Assembly: GCA_013399895.1 (NCBI GenBank)
Contig: VXBA01005913.1
Span: 943,845 to 1,007,844, forward strand
Source: Serilophus lunatus
Taxonomy: Eukaryota; Chordata; Aves; Passeriformes; Eurylaimidae
Direction of reading: 5' to 3'
DNA: 64,000 nt
A program made the translations under genes and the position numbers. Below the pieces are notes generated by a model. The model did no database searches and was not told the origin of the DNA. It saw only the letters and a program-made list of their open reading frames with translations. This document shows, piece by piece, positions 50,054-62,814 of this stretch. Numbering within the stretch: the stretch's first letter is position 1; the number at the start of each line of letters is the position of its first letter.

Positions 50054-52621
50054 GGATGCATTCTCTTAAAGGCCAGCTTCAGAAGTGAAAGCAAAATGGA
50101 GAACTTTCCTCCAAAAAAGCGGAAGAAGGAAGAATATGTAAGGTATAGTATCTATAGATTAATGTCTTGTGGCCCTAAATAGCTATATATATATCTTAAG
50201 TGGTTAAAGCAGAGAAAAGCAGAGTAGATGCCTTCCAGTGAACTAGTAGAGGAAGGAGAGCTGTGCTAGTTATTTTAACTCTTGGTTAGGCAAATAGGAT
50301 TAGCTATGGGGGATTAAAATGATCAGATCTGAATTTTACTTTAATATAAGTAGGACCATATGTCTTTGGGGAACCCCATCTGGTTTCAGGCATTTTTAGT
50401 GGGAAATGAGACAATTTCGATACTTTTCTCATCTGTTGTGGGGTTTTCTGGGATGAGTGGGGGGTTGCCACAGTTTCAATTTGTTCCGTTCATGAAGTTC
50501 CAGATGAATTAATATTCTGTAAGTGAAATGTTTGGGTTTGGTTTCCCACTTGTCAGCTTTACACTGACTGTGTTATCTAAAGGGACAGAGACAGCTTGAA
50601 AATTGAATGTTCTAGCAAAGAAAAAAGAGACCTCATAGCCCACCTCTTCACATAGCCTTGATTGTCTTCAGAAAAATCTTGTGTGACCATTTTTTTGCAA
50701 GGTGGTAAATAAAGTAGTTGACTTACAAAAGTCATGAAAATCCTCCAGATATTCTCGAAACACAGATTTCTCAGTTCCCCTGTGTTCTGGGGTGCTACAT
50801 CTAGTATACAAAGAAAGCAGAGAAATAGATGAAATTGTATGAAATACGTGAATTGAACTCATCAAAATAGCTTGGCTGTCCTTTTCTTCAGCATTTCCTT
50901 CTTTGCTTCATAATAATTTCATTGATTTAACTGAAGTTACTCCTGATGTAAAGATGATAATCTGGCATCTTGATGGCTGCCTTTGTCTGTCTTGCAGGTG
51001 GACTTGTGTTACCAGCCAATTTGCTTTAAAATGCAACAAAAGTGAGTTTTTAAAAAATAACAACCTAATATTAATTTAAAAGAAAAATATTACATGTGAC
51101 ATCATGGTTTAGACTTAGTCAAACTTGTTCATGAGATTTTGCACTTAGCTTTTCTGAGCAGGCGTTCATCTTTTTTTCTGTCTTAGCCCCCAGCTCTTCT
51201 ATTGACCTGTATCCTGAGGGATAAAGTTACCGTTTCATTCAGCACCTCATTTGGATTCCATATGGTTACATCACCTCATGGAGTACAAAGTAGTACTATA
51301 AAACAGAAAAAAAAAAATACTGAGGAATACTTGCATTATAAGGGAAAGTGAAAGGACCTGGTGCTTCTAGTCCCCCGGGTAAGGAGAGGAAAAAGCAGTA
51401 CAATGGCTGAGCAGTACAAGACAAGCACAGGAAGAAAGTTACTGTTTATGGGCTTCCTAAGAGTACCTACATAAAACTTGGCATAGTGTGAGAAACACAA
51501 TAATACTGAAAGAAAGGAAAAATTGATCATTCTAAATATAAATCTGTGCTTAGCAGAAGAGCCACACAATACTTTCTCAGGGAAACTGCATTCCATGGTT
51601 AGTAAACAGTACTTTTGGTGTCATCAGAAATTTTTTCACAGAGTAACAACACAGTATATTTCTTAGTCCATTTTGTATGCTTGCCAGAAATGCCATCCTC
51701 TGAGTCTGTGCTCTGAACTCGGGTATTTATTTAACACAATTTCAAGCATTTTCAAAAAACTGTTCTCCCTGACAATTATACTTGAGACAAGCTTGATTAT
51801 GACTTTTTTTGTTTTCTCAACCAATAAGATTGACAGAGGCATGACCAGATCAGCTGTTTCCACTCCATTCTTGAACAAGAAGAGATTAAAACAAGGAACA
51901 TCTCTCAAGATCCTTCTATCTTGTGCATTCATTTATGCTGATATGAAGCATATAAATCAAATTTGATGCTCAGCCTGCACGTGCAGAATAAGGGAGAGTC
52001 TTCTGTAGAGACTACTTGGCAGGGAGATGGATCTACTTCAGAGTAGCAAATCTGTCCTTAGGAAATGCACATGCATCCATTTATGTTTGTTTGTAACTTC
52101 TTGTATTTCAGAGAGGAAATTTCTCCTTGTAAGGAGAGAAATGTATTTTGCCTATTGCTGCCAAAGAATGTGCTACATGTAGATAGAGTAGCTGCTTTCT
52201 TTCATCATCTATAATGGCCATCCCAGAAACCTGTAAGAAGCAGGTGTGAAAAAGGGCACCAAATACTGGTAAGCCAGTGTGCTACATTTACTAGTTTAGG
52301 TTCATAGAGATGCTGGGCTTCTCTCCATACCAAGGCAGGGGGGCTTTGGCCTTGTGGGGAGCTTGGCGGCGCAGCTCTTTGCCAGAAAGGTCTAGTCAGA
52401 CTCCTGCAATGGGGCTGGCGAGCATCTCCATTTTCCCATTAGCCTGTGGCTAGGAAATGGCAATAGGCATTTGGCTTAAGGGCTTCTCAGCCTCTTCTGC
52501 CGGAAAATATGGAGATTACTTTCTGGTTCCCTTTCTGCAATTCTGTGTTTCTTTAAGTACTTCTGAATCTCACCTCTGCTGCAGTAACAGTTTTCTTAAG
52601 CAACAGTAGCAAAGAGGACCT
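50054..52621. other. Noncoding stretch, no gene seen
   Basis: Unique AT-rich DNA. Paired frames on opposite strands at 51663-51966 (89 and 97 codons) have no known domain. A (TA)n run lies near 50184-50194. Confidence 0.5.
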
Positions 52622-52654
52622 CACAAAAAAAACCCCCAACAAACCAAACTACCA
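52622..52654 (+). repeat. A/C-rich tract
   Basis: CACAAAAAAAACCCCCAAC is followed by more A/C sequence. It lies about 60 bases upstream of a CR1 fragment. Confidence 0.75.
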
Positions 52655-52710
52655 TCAAAAATCCCCAGAACACCAGACAAACAGTCCTCCTGCTTTTCTG
52701 TCTCTAACCT

Positions 52711-53050
52711 CTGGTGAGGCCACATCTGAAATACTGTGCCCATATTTGGGCTCCTCAGTACAAAAGAGAGATAGAGGTACTGGGGAGAGCCACAAGGATG
52801 ATGAAGGGACTGGGACATCCTCTTGGGTGAGGAAAGACTGAGAGCTGGAACAGTTCAGTCAAGAGAAGGGAAGGGATTCAGGGGGATCTCATTAATGTGT
52901 AGGAATACCTGAAAGCAGTGTTCAATGAAGATGTAGTCAGGCGCTTTTTAGTGGTGCCTGGTGTCAGGACCAGAGTCAATGTGCACAAACTGAAGCCACA
53001 GGAGGTTCCCTCTGAAAATCAAGAAACACTTTTTTTTTTTTACAGTGGAG
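52711..53050 (+). mobile_element. CR1 LINE fragment, sense orientation
   Basis: This plus-strand copy matches the end of CR1 ORF2 and the start of the 3' untranslated region. It reads 'ggtgaggccacatctgaaat', 'gggctcctcagtacaa', 'gccacaaggatgatgaaggg', 'aggaatacctgaaagcag', 'ttttagtggtgcctggtgtc' and 'gcacaaactgaagccacagg'. It ends in a T11-type run in place of CTTCTTTACTGTGAGGG, and the 3' tail is missing, so both ends are truncated. The wording with 'ttttcagtggtgcc' and 'gcacaaactg' points to a CR1 subfamily different from the copy at 6096. It is too diverged to encode protein. Confidence 0.92.
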
Positions 53051-55399
53051 CCTGACCATTGGTTAATTTACTAGTAATGGAAATTGCTCATAGTTTAAAT
53101 AGTTTATTTGCATGTACCTTGACAAAGTAACAAGGAACAAACTCAAGGGTCACTACTGTTCATGTTGAGATGTTAGCCTTCTTGCTGTAACAGCTACAAA
53201 GTTTATAATTGGAACTGACCCGTTTTATTAAAAGCTCTGTACTGTTGCCACACTATTATAGTTTTGCTTAGTTCTTCAAATGATGGTGGGCCTAACAAGT
53301 GTCCCCACTAGAGAGGACTTGCTGCCTCTCAGGTGCATTGACCACTGACAGTTTACCTTAACACTGCAAATGCAGACCACCACATGGAAAATGAGGTGCT
53401 CTGCATGTGTTTTTCTGTGTATTTATTCATTAATCAATGTCATAGTTATCATCTGTAGTAGCTTGTTGTTGAGGAATGGTAAGCTACCAGCATGTGTTGC
53501 AAATTTTTATATGGACTTTTTTTTCCTCAAAAAAATTTCACATTTCAAGAACATTTTATCAAACACATGAGTTTTGAAAATTTTTGACTACTTCTGCTTA
53601 CTAAAAGTAGGAACTTGACCAGATTAAAATGTTACACTAGAAGCACTTTTGAACTTAAAGCTGAAGTGCAAACTAGACTGTGGATTTGATTTAATCCAGA
53701 CACAATTAAGTGAAACGTTAGATCCAGACATTCCTAGTTTTTGAATATTGTTCAAAATCTAGGTCCAGACATGAATCTTGCATTAGAAGGTTGGCCAATT
53801 TATATATATATCACTGGGGGATATTTAACAAGGTTTGATTGGACCTGGGAGATAATGACTACTTAATATTTTTGATGAGTAGAGAGGAGTTCAGGATTTC
53901 CTAGGGATGGTCCTGAGGCTGTCTTACATTTCACATACACAGCATGCAAGAAGACATTGCAGAGTGTATATAGTGAGTGTCATGGGTGAACAGAGTATTC
54001 TTTTCCTGTATTTAGCGCAGTTAAACAAGATGATAGTTTGCTTAATGTAAACTTTGACTGATTTTATTTTTTTGTTTGCTTTATTTTTCTGCATATTTGA
54101 GATGATAAAGATCCAAGAATCTGAATTGAAGCTAGGGGATGTGTTTTAATATTTTGTCTCAGTGTACCTTGCCAGCTTACTATAAAGTCAAGAATGAAAT
54201 ACCTAAAGTTAGGCATATTTTAAGGACCATTCTGAAATGAAATGCAATAACTTCATCCTGTGGGTACTTTCACTGCTTTTGACCAAGATCCAAGGCCAAG
54301 AGAAGTCTTTCTATTATCTGTGGTTGGCTTGTATTGGGCTCTATCTTAGCAATGCCATTATGTCAACAGTAGTATTTCAGGGAGCTGGAAAAGCAGCTTG
54401 GTAAGGAAGGAGAGAGCAGGCAGGACTCAGGAATTGCTGCCACAGAGCAGACTGTTCTCACAGGCACGAGTGTTGTTTAGACGGCGTTGAGCACTTCAGA
54501 AAAAGAGATCTGCTGCAGCAAATTGTTTAGGGATACTGAAGTCAAATTGTATCCAAATACTGCTTTGTGAGTTGCCTTTACTGCAGATAGAGTCAATGTT
54601 TCATTATATTTGGAAAAATGCTATATAACTCTTGGCCTCATGGAAAAAGCGAATGAACGGGAAAGTTAGTTGTAACCCCCTTCTCAGATGCCAAGAAAGA
54701 GGAAAGAGTCCTTGAGGCTGCCATAATCTAACAAGATATTCTGTTGAGGTCAAGAACATTTTTTACTACCCTCATCTTTCTACCTCAGGCAAGGAGAAAA
54801 GGACTTAAATTAGTTAGAGAAAACAGAAAACACAAAATGCTGCTGCTTCGCTTGTTAATTCACATGAAATTGGGATCCACATGTGGAAAGGCTTGTGTCT
54901 TTCCTGTGGTCTTTATGGTTGCAGGGAAAAGCCCCCTGCTCTGGGGGTGGATGGAAGTAGGGTCTCTGTGCCTGGCCAGCTCCACTCTCAGGAATGCAGA
55001 GGGACTGGGCTGGGACCAGAATATGCACAATTTTACAATGACCCAGACATTATGAACTTCTGCACATTGGGGTATTAAGGATTACATCCTTAAGTGGCTT
55101 AGCTTCGAAGGCAGTAAGTATGGACAAAGAGGGCCTCAGAACCCCCTGGTCTCTGATTCTCTTTTGTCCCTGAGCTGGGAATTAAGTCTAGCTCTGCTGC
55201 CTACCACGCAGCTCAGACTGGAAGTGGGAAAGGATGCCCAGTACACAGCAAGGGGAAGAGGACATCTCTGGCCACATGAGTTTGTGCAGATGGTCTGAGG
55301 CTTCTTGCATAATCCTACGCTTTTGTTCTTGGGAGAGACCCCACCTCTCCTTTGCCTGAGTGTAAGCATGTGTAGGAGGCTCAGTGGGGGAGTCTTGCT
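53051..55399. other. Noncoding stretch, no gene seen
   Basis: Unique AT-rich DNA. The plus frame 54744-55055 (103 codons) has no known domain. TCCAGACA occurs three times at 53695, 53723 and 53764, which may be chance. Confidence 0.45.
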
Positions 55400-57480
55400 G
55401 ATTTAATCATTCCTTACATGTTGTTTGCCTGCGTATGGGACAATTGAGCGTGTAACAATCAATCTTGCATGCTCTCGAATAGGAAAATGCTATGTATGAT
55501 CTAAGCTGCATGGTGAAATGTGGTTATTAGAAATTAATTTTATGGCTGAATAGGCCAGCATCATGTTATCTCTTTGCTTTTTTGGTGTTTTAGTTATTTA
55601 ATCACAGTGTTATGCTGGCAAAATATTTTATGTTTTTCCATTCACTTCACTTACTTAATCTTCTGCTTCTCAAAATGTTTATGTGGAGATGACAAAATTA
55701 AGATTTTGTAAGTAAACTGGTGGTTTACTTTTTGATGATGTCAATTTCTTGAAAGGTTTAACTTTGTGGCATCTTTTTAAAAAGTAAGAAAGGAATTTCC
55801 TGAACTGCATTAAGGTAATTATTTTTTGCAGTTTCTTACTCATATTATGGTTGCTCAGGAACATAAGTAATAATATTAATTTGAAAATGTTCTTCCATTT
55901 GTCCTTCCATCAAATTGGCAATTTCCTATAGCTGCTGTGTTCCATATGGTAATCTACCAAATATTTACATGTCTTCCCTTGTAGCCTTTGAATGAATTCT
56001 GAATCTCTTTCTTCTCACACACGGTCTGTGTTTTGGTAAAAGAGGTCTATTGCGGGCATTCCTAATTATTGCGCTAACATTCTAGGCACTCTGTTCAGGT
56101 CTTAAGGTTTTGAAGGGATTCCAAATTTTAGAGGTCTCCTAATGCTGTGAAGAACATAATGCAGTCCTGTTCATTTTAAGACTGTTGCATTTTTTTCCCA
56201 TGATAAGAAAGGCTAGGATTAGGTGAGATAATTACAGCTGCAGAGCATGTTTGATTGCTGTTAAGTGAATAAGAAATAATCCATTATAAGTAAAGCTGCT
56301 GTTATTAGTAGCGTTCCCCTTCATTACTATTTATGTTAGAAGCGGGAATATGTTTGAAAGATCTGGCTCTTTAGATCTGAGTGTCATTTGTCTGTAACCT
56401 CTGTGTGCTACATTAGTTTGTTTTTACCTGTCATGGTAGATGAGAAGAAAAAAAATCAATAAATAGCTATTTTGCCTCCCACTAACTTCCCATATGTTGA
56501 GACGCTTACTGTTGCTCACTTAGCGTTTGGGCTTCAAACTGTGGATTTCAATTTTCTCTTTAGTGTAATTTACTTCTCCACTTAGTTTGGTACTTGTAGT
56601 GCTTATGAGCAACACCAAACGGTGGTTTTTAAAAAACGTTGAGATGATACATCGTGATGCATTTTATTGTGGAAGCTGGCGCCCTCCATCTTTTGTTGTA
56701 CGGTGGGGATAATAGAAGACTCTTGCCTACTTAACTCGTGTGATTAAAATGGGACACATTGTGATGTTCTTCTCAATTAGCATGATCGGCTCCTGGGGAG
56801 CTGGCTGGGGTGGTTCGAGTTTTCCTCTCAAATGAGGAGAAAGAGTCTTTTGAGAATTGCTAAATAATTCAGACCATTAGGAACCTGTCAACTTAAACAA
56901 TGCCCCCTCTGACCAGAAAAATGGTTGTGAGCAGTTGGACGCCCTGGCAGATGTTGAACTTGTTCTCATTCTTCACTCTGCTTCAGGCAAATAGCTTTGC
57001 AGCCGCTTGCAGGATTTCTGCATCGGCAGTGCGTGCGGGTGAAAGCAGCACATGTTGGCCAGACTTCATCTATATTTTATGCTCTAGTATTTCTTTTAGT
57101 TAATGACTGTAATTGTAATAAGCTGTTAATACTGCCATTTACCACTTTCAGTACGTTTGCTAGCCAGCTATAATGAGAAACCACAATCAAGACTTAAAAA
57201 AAAAGACGAGCAACCTTTCCTCCTTCTTTAATATTCCTTTTGTTGTGATAATTTCTTATTTTGCATTTTGAAGTGCTTTTCTACAAACAGAAGATTTAGA
57301 GGTATTGTTAAGCAGAATTTGCTCTATACTCATCTAACACTAGGATCTGAAACTTCTGGGGAAACATTCATATCTTGAAGCATCCTATAAAATCATATGC
57401 ATATGCAGGTCTACTTTAGTTAAAATTCACTATACAACAATATTTGTTTTATATGTCTTTTGGTTCATGCTATTAAAGCA
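55400..57480. promoter_or_regulatory. Candidate cluster of conserved noncoding elements
   Basis: About 2 kb of high-complexity, repeat-free DNA with many TAAT/ATTA cores, octamer-like and E-box-like words, and almost no long open frame. Segments at 55430-55640, 56210-56450 and 56480-57180 stand out. The last also carries several CpGs, which are otherwise rare here, for example near 56690, 56785 and 57020. This combination is usual for vertebrate developmental enhancers. The statement is inference from texture, and no alignment was possible. Confidence 0.35.
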
Positions 57481-58194
57481 AACAGTGTCTTAACAGAATT
57501 TTCATAGAAACTCTGCCATACTTATCCTTCTGTAACTTTTATTTATGTTTGCAGATTTTTCTAATTTAGTTGATGAACCAATGATCAGTATTCTAAAGAA
57601 AAATTATTTAATAAGTTTAGTTAGAAAACAACCCCTTAAAGCTTCCTGCCCTGCAGCAACTATTTGTGCTTCTGTCTTGAATGTGTGATACATATAGTTG
57701 ATCTTTCGCAAGCAATTAGCTGGTCTGTTGGATCAGTTAATGGAACAAGCAATGGTAGTAACGGGAAGTAACATATGTGCTTTGTAAATATTTATATTGT
57801 AAGATCTCCTAGTATATTCTTGAAACAAATGGACTCCTTCAAATATTTTTACATGTTTAATAGGCAAGGTTTTTTTAATGGCTTGTGTGAAGGCTTCAGA
57901 TCTCATTTTTCAACCTAATGCATTCAAAAAACCTTTCCACTCATATTTTTGTGTATTGTTGAAGTAGAGTGCTTGTCAAAAAAAGGTGCATCAGTTCTGC
58001 TCTATTGATATTGGAAGCAGCAAATACTGCGTAGGACAGATTCCCATCTTGATCTTGTGTATAAAAAGTGTGAATCTCTGAGGGTGTGCAGGGTGAGCCT
58101 CTTTGTTGAGGCTTCTGAGGGCAACCTTGGTCTCAGGGGTTAACTCTGAGGGCCTTATTGGTCTCATGTTGCAATGAGAATGTGGCAAAACAAC
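57481..58194. other. Noncoding stretch
   Basis: AT-rich unique DNA. No gene or repeat recognised. Confidence 0.5.
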
Positions 58195-58440
58195 CTCTAT
58201 TTTTATTGCTGAGCATTACATTATATGGTGTGGGATATCCCTTTTGTCAAGATCAGCTGTCCCAGCTGTGTCGTCTTGCCCACCCCTGGCTGCTCAGTGA
58301 TGGGACAGAGTGAGAAATGGAGAAATCCTTGATGCTGTGCAGGCACTGTTCAGCAATACTGTGCTATCACCACTCTTTGGGTCACCATAGGGCCTACTGT
58401 GAAGAAAATTAGCTCCATCCCAGCCAATACCAGTGCAGAA
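58195..58440. mobile_element. Avian endogenous retrovirus LTR fragment
   Basis: The segment carries, in order, 'ttattgctgagcattaca', 'tatggtgtgggatatccctt', 'gatcagctgtcccagctgtg', 'gcccacccctggctgctcag', 'tgctgtgcaggcactgttca', 'ctactgtgaagaaaattagc' and 'tccatcccagccaatac'. This order is a hallmark of a very common avian ERV LTR family. The copy is diverged, and some internal parts are missing before 'ctactgtgaagaaaattagc'. Termini and target-site duplication are not clear, and the viral reading direction is left open. Solo LTRs arise by recombination between the two LTRs of a provirus, and no internal viral genes are seen here. Confidence 0.82.
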
Positions 58441-61400
58441 TTACTGATGGATCATTGCAGGCCAGGCTTCTTGCATTCAGCATGCTTAGTCATTGAAATT
58501 GAGGCAATAGGTTTTCTGTATAGTTCATCTTCTCTTTTTTTTTTTTTCCTCTCCTAACTTCCTATTTTTCATTAATGCTTATGCCACCATCACATGCCTT
58601 GCCATCAAGTGATCATGGTTTACCTTTCTTCATTTAGTTATTCTGAAATTAATGACAGGCACTAGAGGCACTTTGATTCCCCAACTCTTCTATGTAACAC
58701 TTGAAAATATATCATAACCACAAATGTAAACCCTTGTTGACAGCAGGGATAAAGAACCATGTAACATAAAAATAAAGAAAAAAATTAATCTTACTTTAAA
58801 TATCAAGCGTGATTTATTACATGCCTTAAGTGTCAGTGGATTCTTTTTTGGACACTGAGCCAGAGCTGTTAGACTGTTGGTGCTGTCAGTGAGTAAATGA
58901 AATGGCCGACTCTCTGGCAAGCAGGAATGAGCTAACACGCAAGTTCCTGTTTACTCTGTTCCAAAACTCATCTGAATCAGAATTAAGTAATGAATGACTT
59001 CAATAATTTTTGTCATTTTGTATCTAACAAACATTCTGAGATAAGACTAGGAAGGCAAATGCATGAGCACCGGTTTGCAGAAAGCTGAATTCTCAGAAAT
59101 AGAATTGACACCATCTAGAAGAATGTCATGGGGTGCAAGGTTTGCCTTCACCACTGGCTGAATTGGAGACCAAAGATACCACAAATTGACCTTAAATACA
59201 GTTTAATGAGAATATTTCTTTAGCAGATGTTGCATGATTCAGATGTTTCAGTCTTGAAATTAGCAAGGCTTCGAAACTCATCTCTGGTTATTATCTTGTT
59301 GACAATAACATGCAATTATTTTTTAGCATTAGTTACACTTAGTATAGCACAGCTTCCCTGCTTTCCTGAGAGCTCAATTAGGGATTTTTGATTTGAGAAA
59401 CAAAATTTCCTACTTTAAATGTCTTTAATTCCTACACATTCTGTTTCAGAGAGCATGGGAATATGTTTTGGATCTCATGGGAAGACTGTGTACACATCTG
59501 CCAATCTGTGGTTAAGCTATGATCATCAAGATACTGATATTTTTCCACATGTGCCCATGCAGTGCCCATCTGTCGAGGAACCTTATGGATCAGAATTTTC
59601 ACACAGCTCAGCTGTGTATCAGTGTCCAGTGAGCCAGGCAGGAGAGGGCAAAAGCACAGAGGAGAACTGGCCTTTCAGAGACAGGCTGGACTATTTCTAG
59701 GAAAATGTATTTTATAGGGGTGGCATACGTGTATAAAAGTAGGCTGACTTTAGAGAAGGAGGTGTGTCATCATCTCAGCATGAATACGAGGAATATGTGC
59801 ATTTTCTATGTTTTTCTTCATGGATTTCCATTGCTTAGGAAACAAAACCATGGTGACAGTAGGATGTCCTAGCACTTTCAAAGTAAAATCTAAGTTTTTA
59901 TGTGTGAAAGTGGTGTAAAACATAAGTTAAAATAGTTGTCTTTAATTGTGAGAATTTGTTTCTCTTCATCGATAAAACTAAGTTAATGGCTTTAAAACAT
60001 CTTTGTGGATGGAGAGAAATGAATTCTCAAAATGAATACACAAAACTTTATTCTTAATTCCATTGTGGACTTCTCTGCACAAACTACAGTTTGTATTTAC
60101 TGTAAAACAGAGATGTTAAGAGCCATTAAACTAGCAGAGATATACATTATTACAAGCTATGGAGTTTCCTCTTGCTATATTGAAATACCCTTTAAATTCC
60201 TGTATGATGTAGCAGCTCTCTACAAAATAAGGATAATGGCACCCTTCTCTTTCCCAGGAATGTTGTGATGATGATAAATTTGTGGGAGATTGTGAGGCAC
60301 ATAAATACTTCACCTAGTAATATGAGATTAATCTGTTGTTTTCACCATGGGGCTTGCTTACTCCTTGTTGAGCTTGAGAGAATATTTCATTATCAGGTTG
60401 TCCCAGGTTGATAATGGCAAGGCAGTGGATGAGGAAAGGGACAAGGTGGATGTGGAGACTCAGTTTTGGGAGTGTAATTAAAAAAAGGACCCTTGGGCTG
60501 TAACCCACAAGCTAGACTGTACCAAAGAAGTCAAGTAGAAGTCAGAAAAGTCTGTCTTCAACATGTAATGTCAGTGTGCTAAAAATGATCAGTTAAGTGC
60601 ATTAGAGGTGAAATCTTGAAAATAAAATTTATTTGAAAATAAAAGAACTTGGGGGTATCAGGTGGAGTTTTGAGACTAAGCTGAATGAGTATTGCTTGCC
60701 TTGTTACAAAAACTGGAAATGCATTGATGGAACTAGCTGATAAAAAGTGAAAGACATAGTGAATACACAGGTAGATTCGAAATAATGTAGTAAATGGCTG
60801 AATGACCCCTAGAACTGGGGTGATCAGATGCAGTGAACTTGAAGAAGGAGAAAGTACAGGGTCCAGTGCTTCTCAATAACAGCAAAAATGCTTGTTGACA
60901 TTTGGGAGTAACTCTGAAAATGAAAGTACAAGGGAATGAACAGCTTTATTGCCTTTTACTGGAAGATTTTTGAGGCATAAATGTGATTCAGTTGGGTCTT
61001 AGGTTTTGTTGGTCCAGGCATTTTTCACTGAGTTAAGGAGGAATGACTGTTATTGAAAAGGATGCTGGGGAGACATCTTTAGGAATATTATTTATACTTC
61101 TGAACATTCATGTTTAAGAAAGATAAATTGAACAGAATAGGTCATGATGAAAGGCTTCTGGACTGGTTAGACACTAATTTTATCTAAAGAATCACTTCAA
61201 CATGGTTTATTTAATGACCTAAAAGATAGATTTGTGAGGGAAATGCAATACTCTGTGTGAGAAGGCGGGTAGGACCAGGATCCAGCTGTTGCTCCTGAGA
61301 GAGACCTGGTACTTTAACTCATGAGCTCCCATGTTAGTCCCAGGACTTGGATCTGGCCTGTTAGTGAAATAACTGGACCACAGTGATGCTGAGTGAAGAG

Positions 61401-61915
61401 AATATAACTGTACCTGGAACATGAAAAAGAAAATAGTCTATTTTGCACAGAGAGTAAAGTTACCAGAACAATCAGATATGAAGCCGCCAGACATATTTTC
61501 AGTTGTAGAATTAGGAGAATGGGCATAAGTCACTTACTGCTCTATTAGGTTTTACAAAAATTGGTCTGTGAAACTTGCTTATGGAGAACGTAATGGAGGT
61601 CAGTAAAATTCAAAGACGAGTTTGACCTTTGTTGTGATGAGGAGAGTATATTCAGTGCTAATATTGTCAACCTGGGAAGTCTGAGAAAGGATCCAAGTCA
61701 TTGTTTTCCGGTGAAGGAATTAGATGTAACTGGGCTTTGGAGATGAAACAGAATTTTGTTCCAAGTTATTTCAATGTTGCTCGGTTCTGAGGTTTCCTCT
61801 AATGAGTTAGAATAGTGGACACAGTGAAGCAGAGGTCCACTTTTAGGTGGCAATTCCTCTGTCACTGTGAAAATCATTATTTAATTTTTGTGGACATATA
61901 TATTGATTTTTTTTT
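58441..61915. other. Noncoding stretch, no supported gene
   Basis: Unique AT-rich DNA. The plus frame to 59698 is preceded by an acceptor-like tract ending at 59449 but has no donor and no known domain. An 8-bp-arm inverted repeat (ACACAGCT C AGCTGTGT) lies at 59601-59617. Other frames of 60-80 codons are unremarkable. Confidence 0.45.
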
Positions 61916-61942
61916 TTAGTAACCCCTTTTGTGGGTTACTAA
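61916..61942. repeat. 10-bp-stem hairpin
   Basis: TTAGTAACCC (61916-61925) pairs perfectly with GGGTTACTAA (61933-61942) across a 7-base loop. A run of T precedes it. It is a simple inverted repeat with no known role. Confidence 0.85.
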
Positions 61943-62481
61943 TGATTTTTATTATAGTGTTCATGTGTTTCTTTTCAATTGAACACATCATTTGCAGTGT
62001 TACTTGGCTGTGTTTTCACACTTGGCACTTGAATGTAACTCTGCAATTTTATTAGAATATTTGAATAAACGCCTTGTTTTTTGGCTGAGTTTGTTCACCA
62101 ACTGTGGCTGCAATCAATGAAGTGGCGAGCTTTTCTGATAATAAAACAACTGTTCATGCACCTAACTACAGATTTAACAGTTTAGCTCTGTATATTGAAA
62201 CTTTGTGATTCCATTTGCAAGTAAAGAGACACATTTTAGCTGAGGTCAGTTATCTTTCCATAGGAAAATATAATTGTCAGACAAAAGAAAGTACCAAGGA
62301 AGAGAGCACCAGAGTTTGCAGTTGTATATGTGATACTGTTGTGCAGGGTTGTTAAACACAACTGAGAGCCACTCTTCAGAGAGGGTTTCATTACTAAAAT
62401 ATTCCTGCGGTGGCCGGAGGAATTACATTTTTTGCCAGGGTGTCTTGCTCAAGGATGTTAGGGATACCCACTCTCTCCTAG
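61943..62481. other. Noncoding stretch, possible conserved DNA
   Basis: The part at 61960-62300 is high-complexity and repeat-free with AT-rich cores, in the style of conserved noncoding DNA. Nothing marks a gene. Confidence 0.3.
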
Positions 62482-62697
62482 CAAGCTTGGAGAAAACAAA
62501 ACAAAACAAAACAAAAACAAACAAATAAACAAAAAAAAATTAAAAAAGGATGCCGCCCCCCCCCCCCCCACACAAACAAAAAAAAAAAACACACAAAAAN
62601 NNNNNNNNNNNNCCCACAAAAAAAAAAAAACAAACCGAAAAAAAACCCCAAACCAAACAAAATAAAAAAGAGGGGGAAAAAAAAAAGGCGGAAGAGA
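62482..62697 (+). repeat. A/C low-complexity tract with C14 run and assembly gap
   Basis: About 215 bases dominated by A and C, with (CAAAA)n at the left, C14 at 62556-62569, and A-rich sequence with CCAAAC words at the right. Thirteen N at 62600-62612 interrupt it, so the true length and order are unknown. The minus-strand frames that run through it (62458-62895 and others) contain undefined residues and are artefacts of low complexity. Confidence 0.9.
62600..62612. other. Assembly gap (13 N)
   Basis: Undetermined bases inside low-complexity sequence. Thirteen N may not be the real gap length. Confidence 0.99.
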
Positions 62698-62814
62698 CCC
62701 TGGAGCTACCTTCAGGCAGGAAAACTCCTTGCCATTGAGCCATCTTCCAAGCAGCTTTCCTGTGGAAGCAGCCTGGAGGCTGAGGAATGTGGGGTCAGAC
62801 AACAGCTCAGTCAC

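Noticed and set aside
53695..53771. Three TCCAGACA words as a SMAD-type site cluster
   Set aside because: Eight-base words with irregular spacing. A chance cluster cannot be excluded and no other evidence supports a site.
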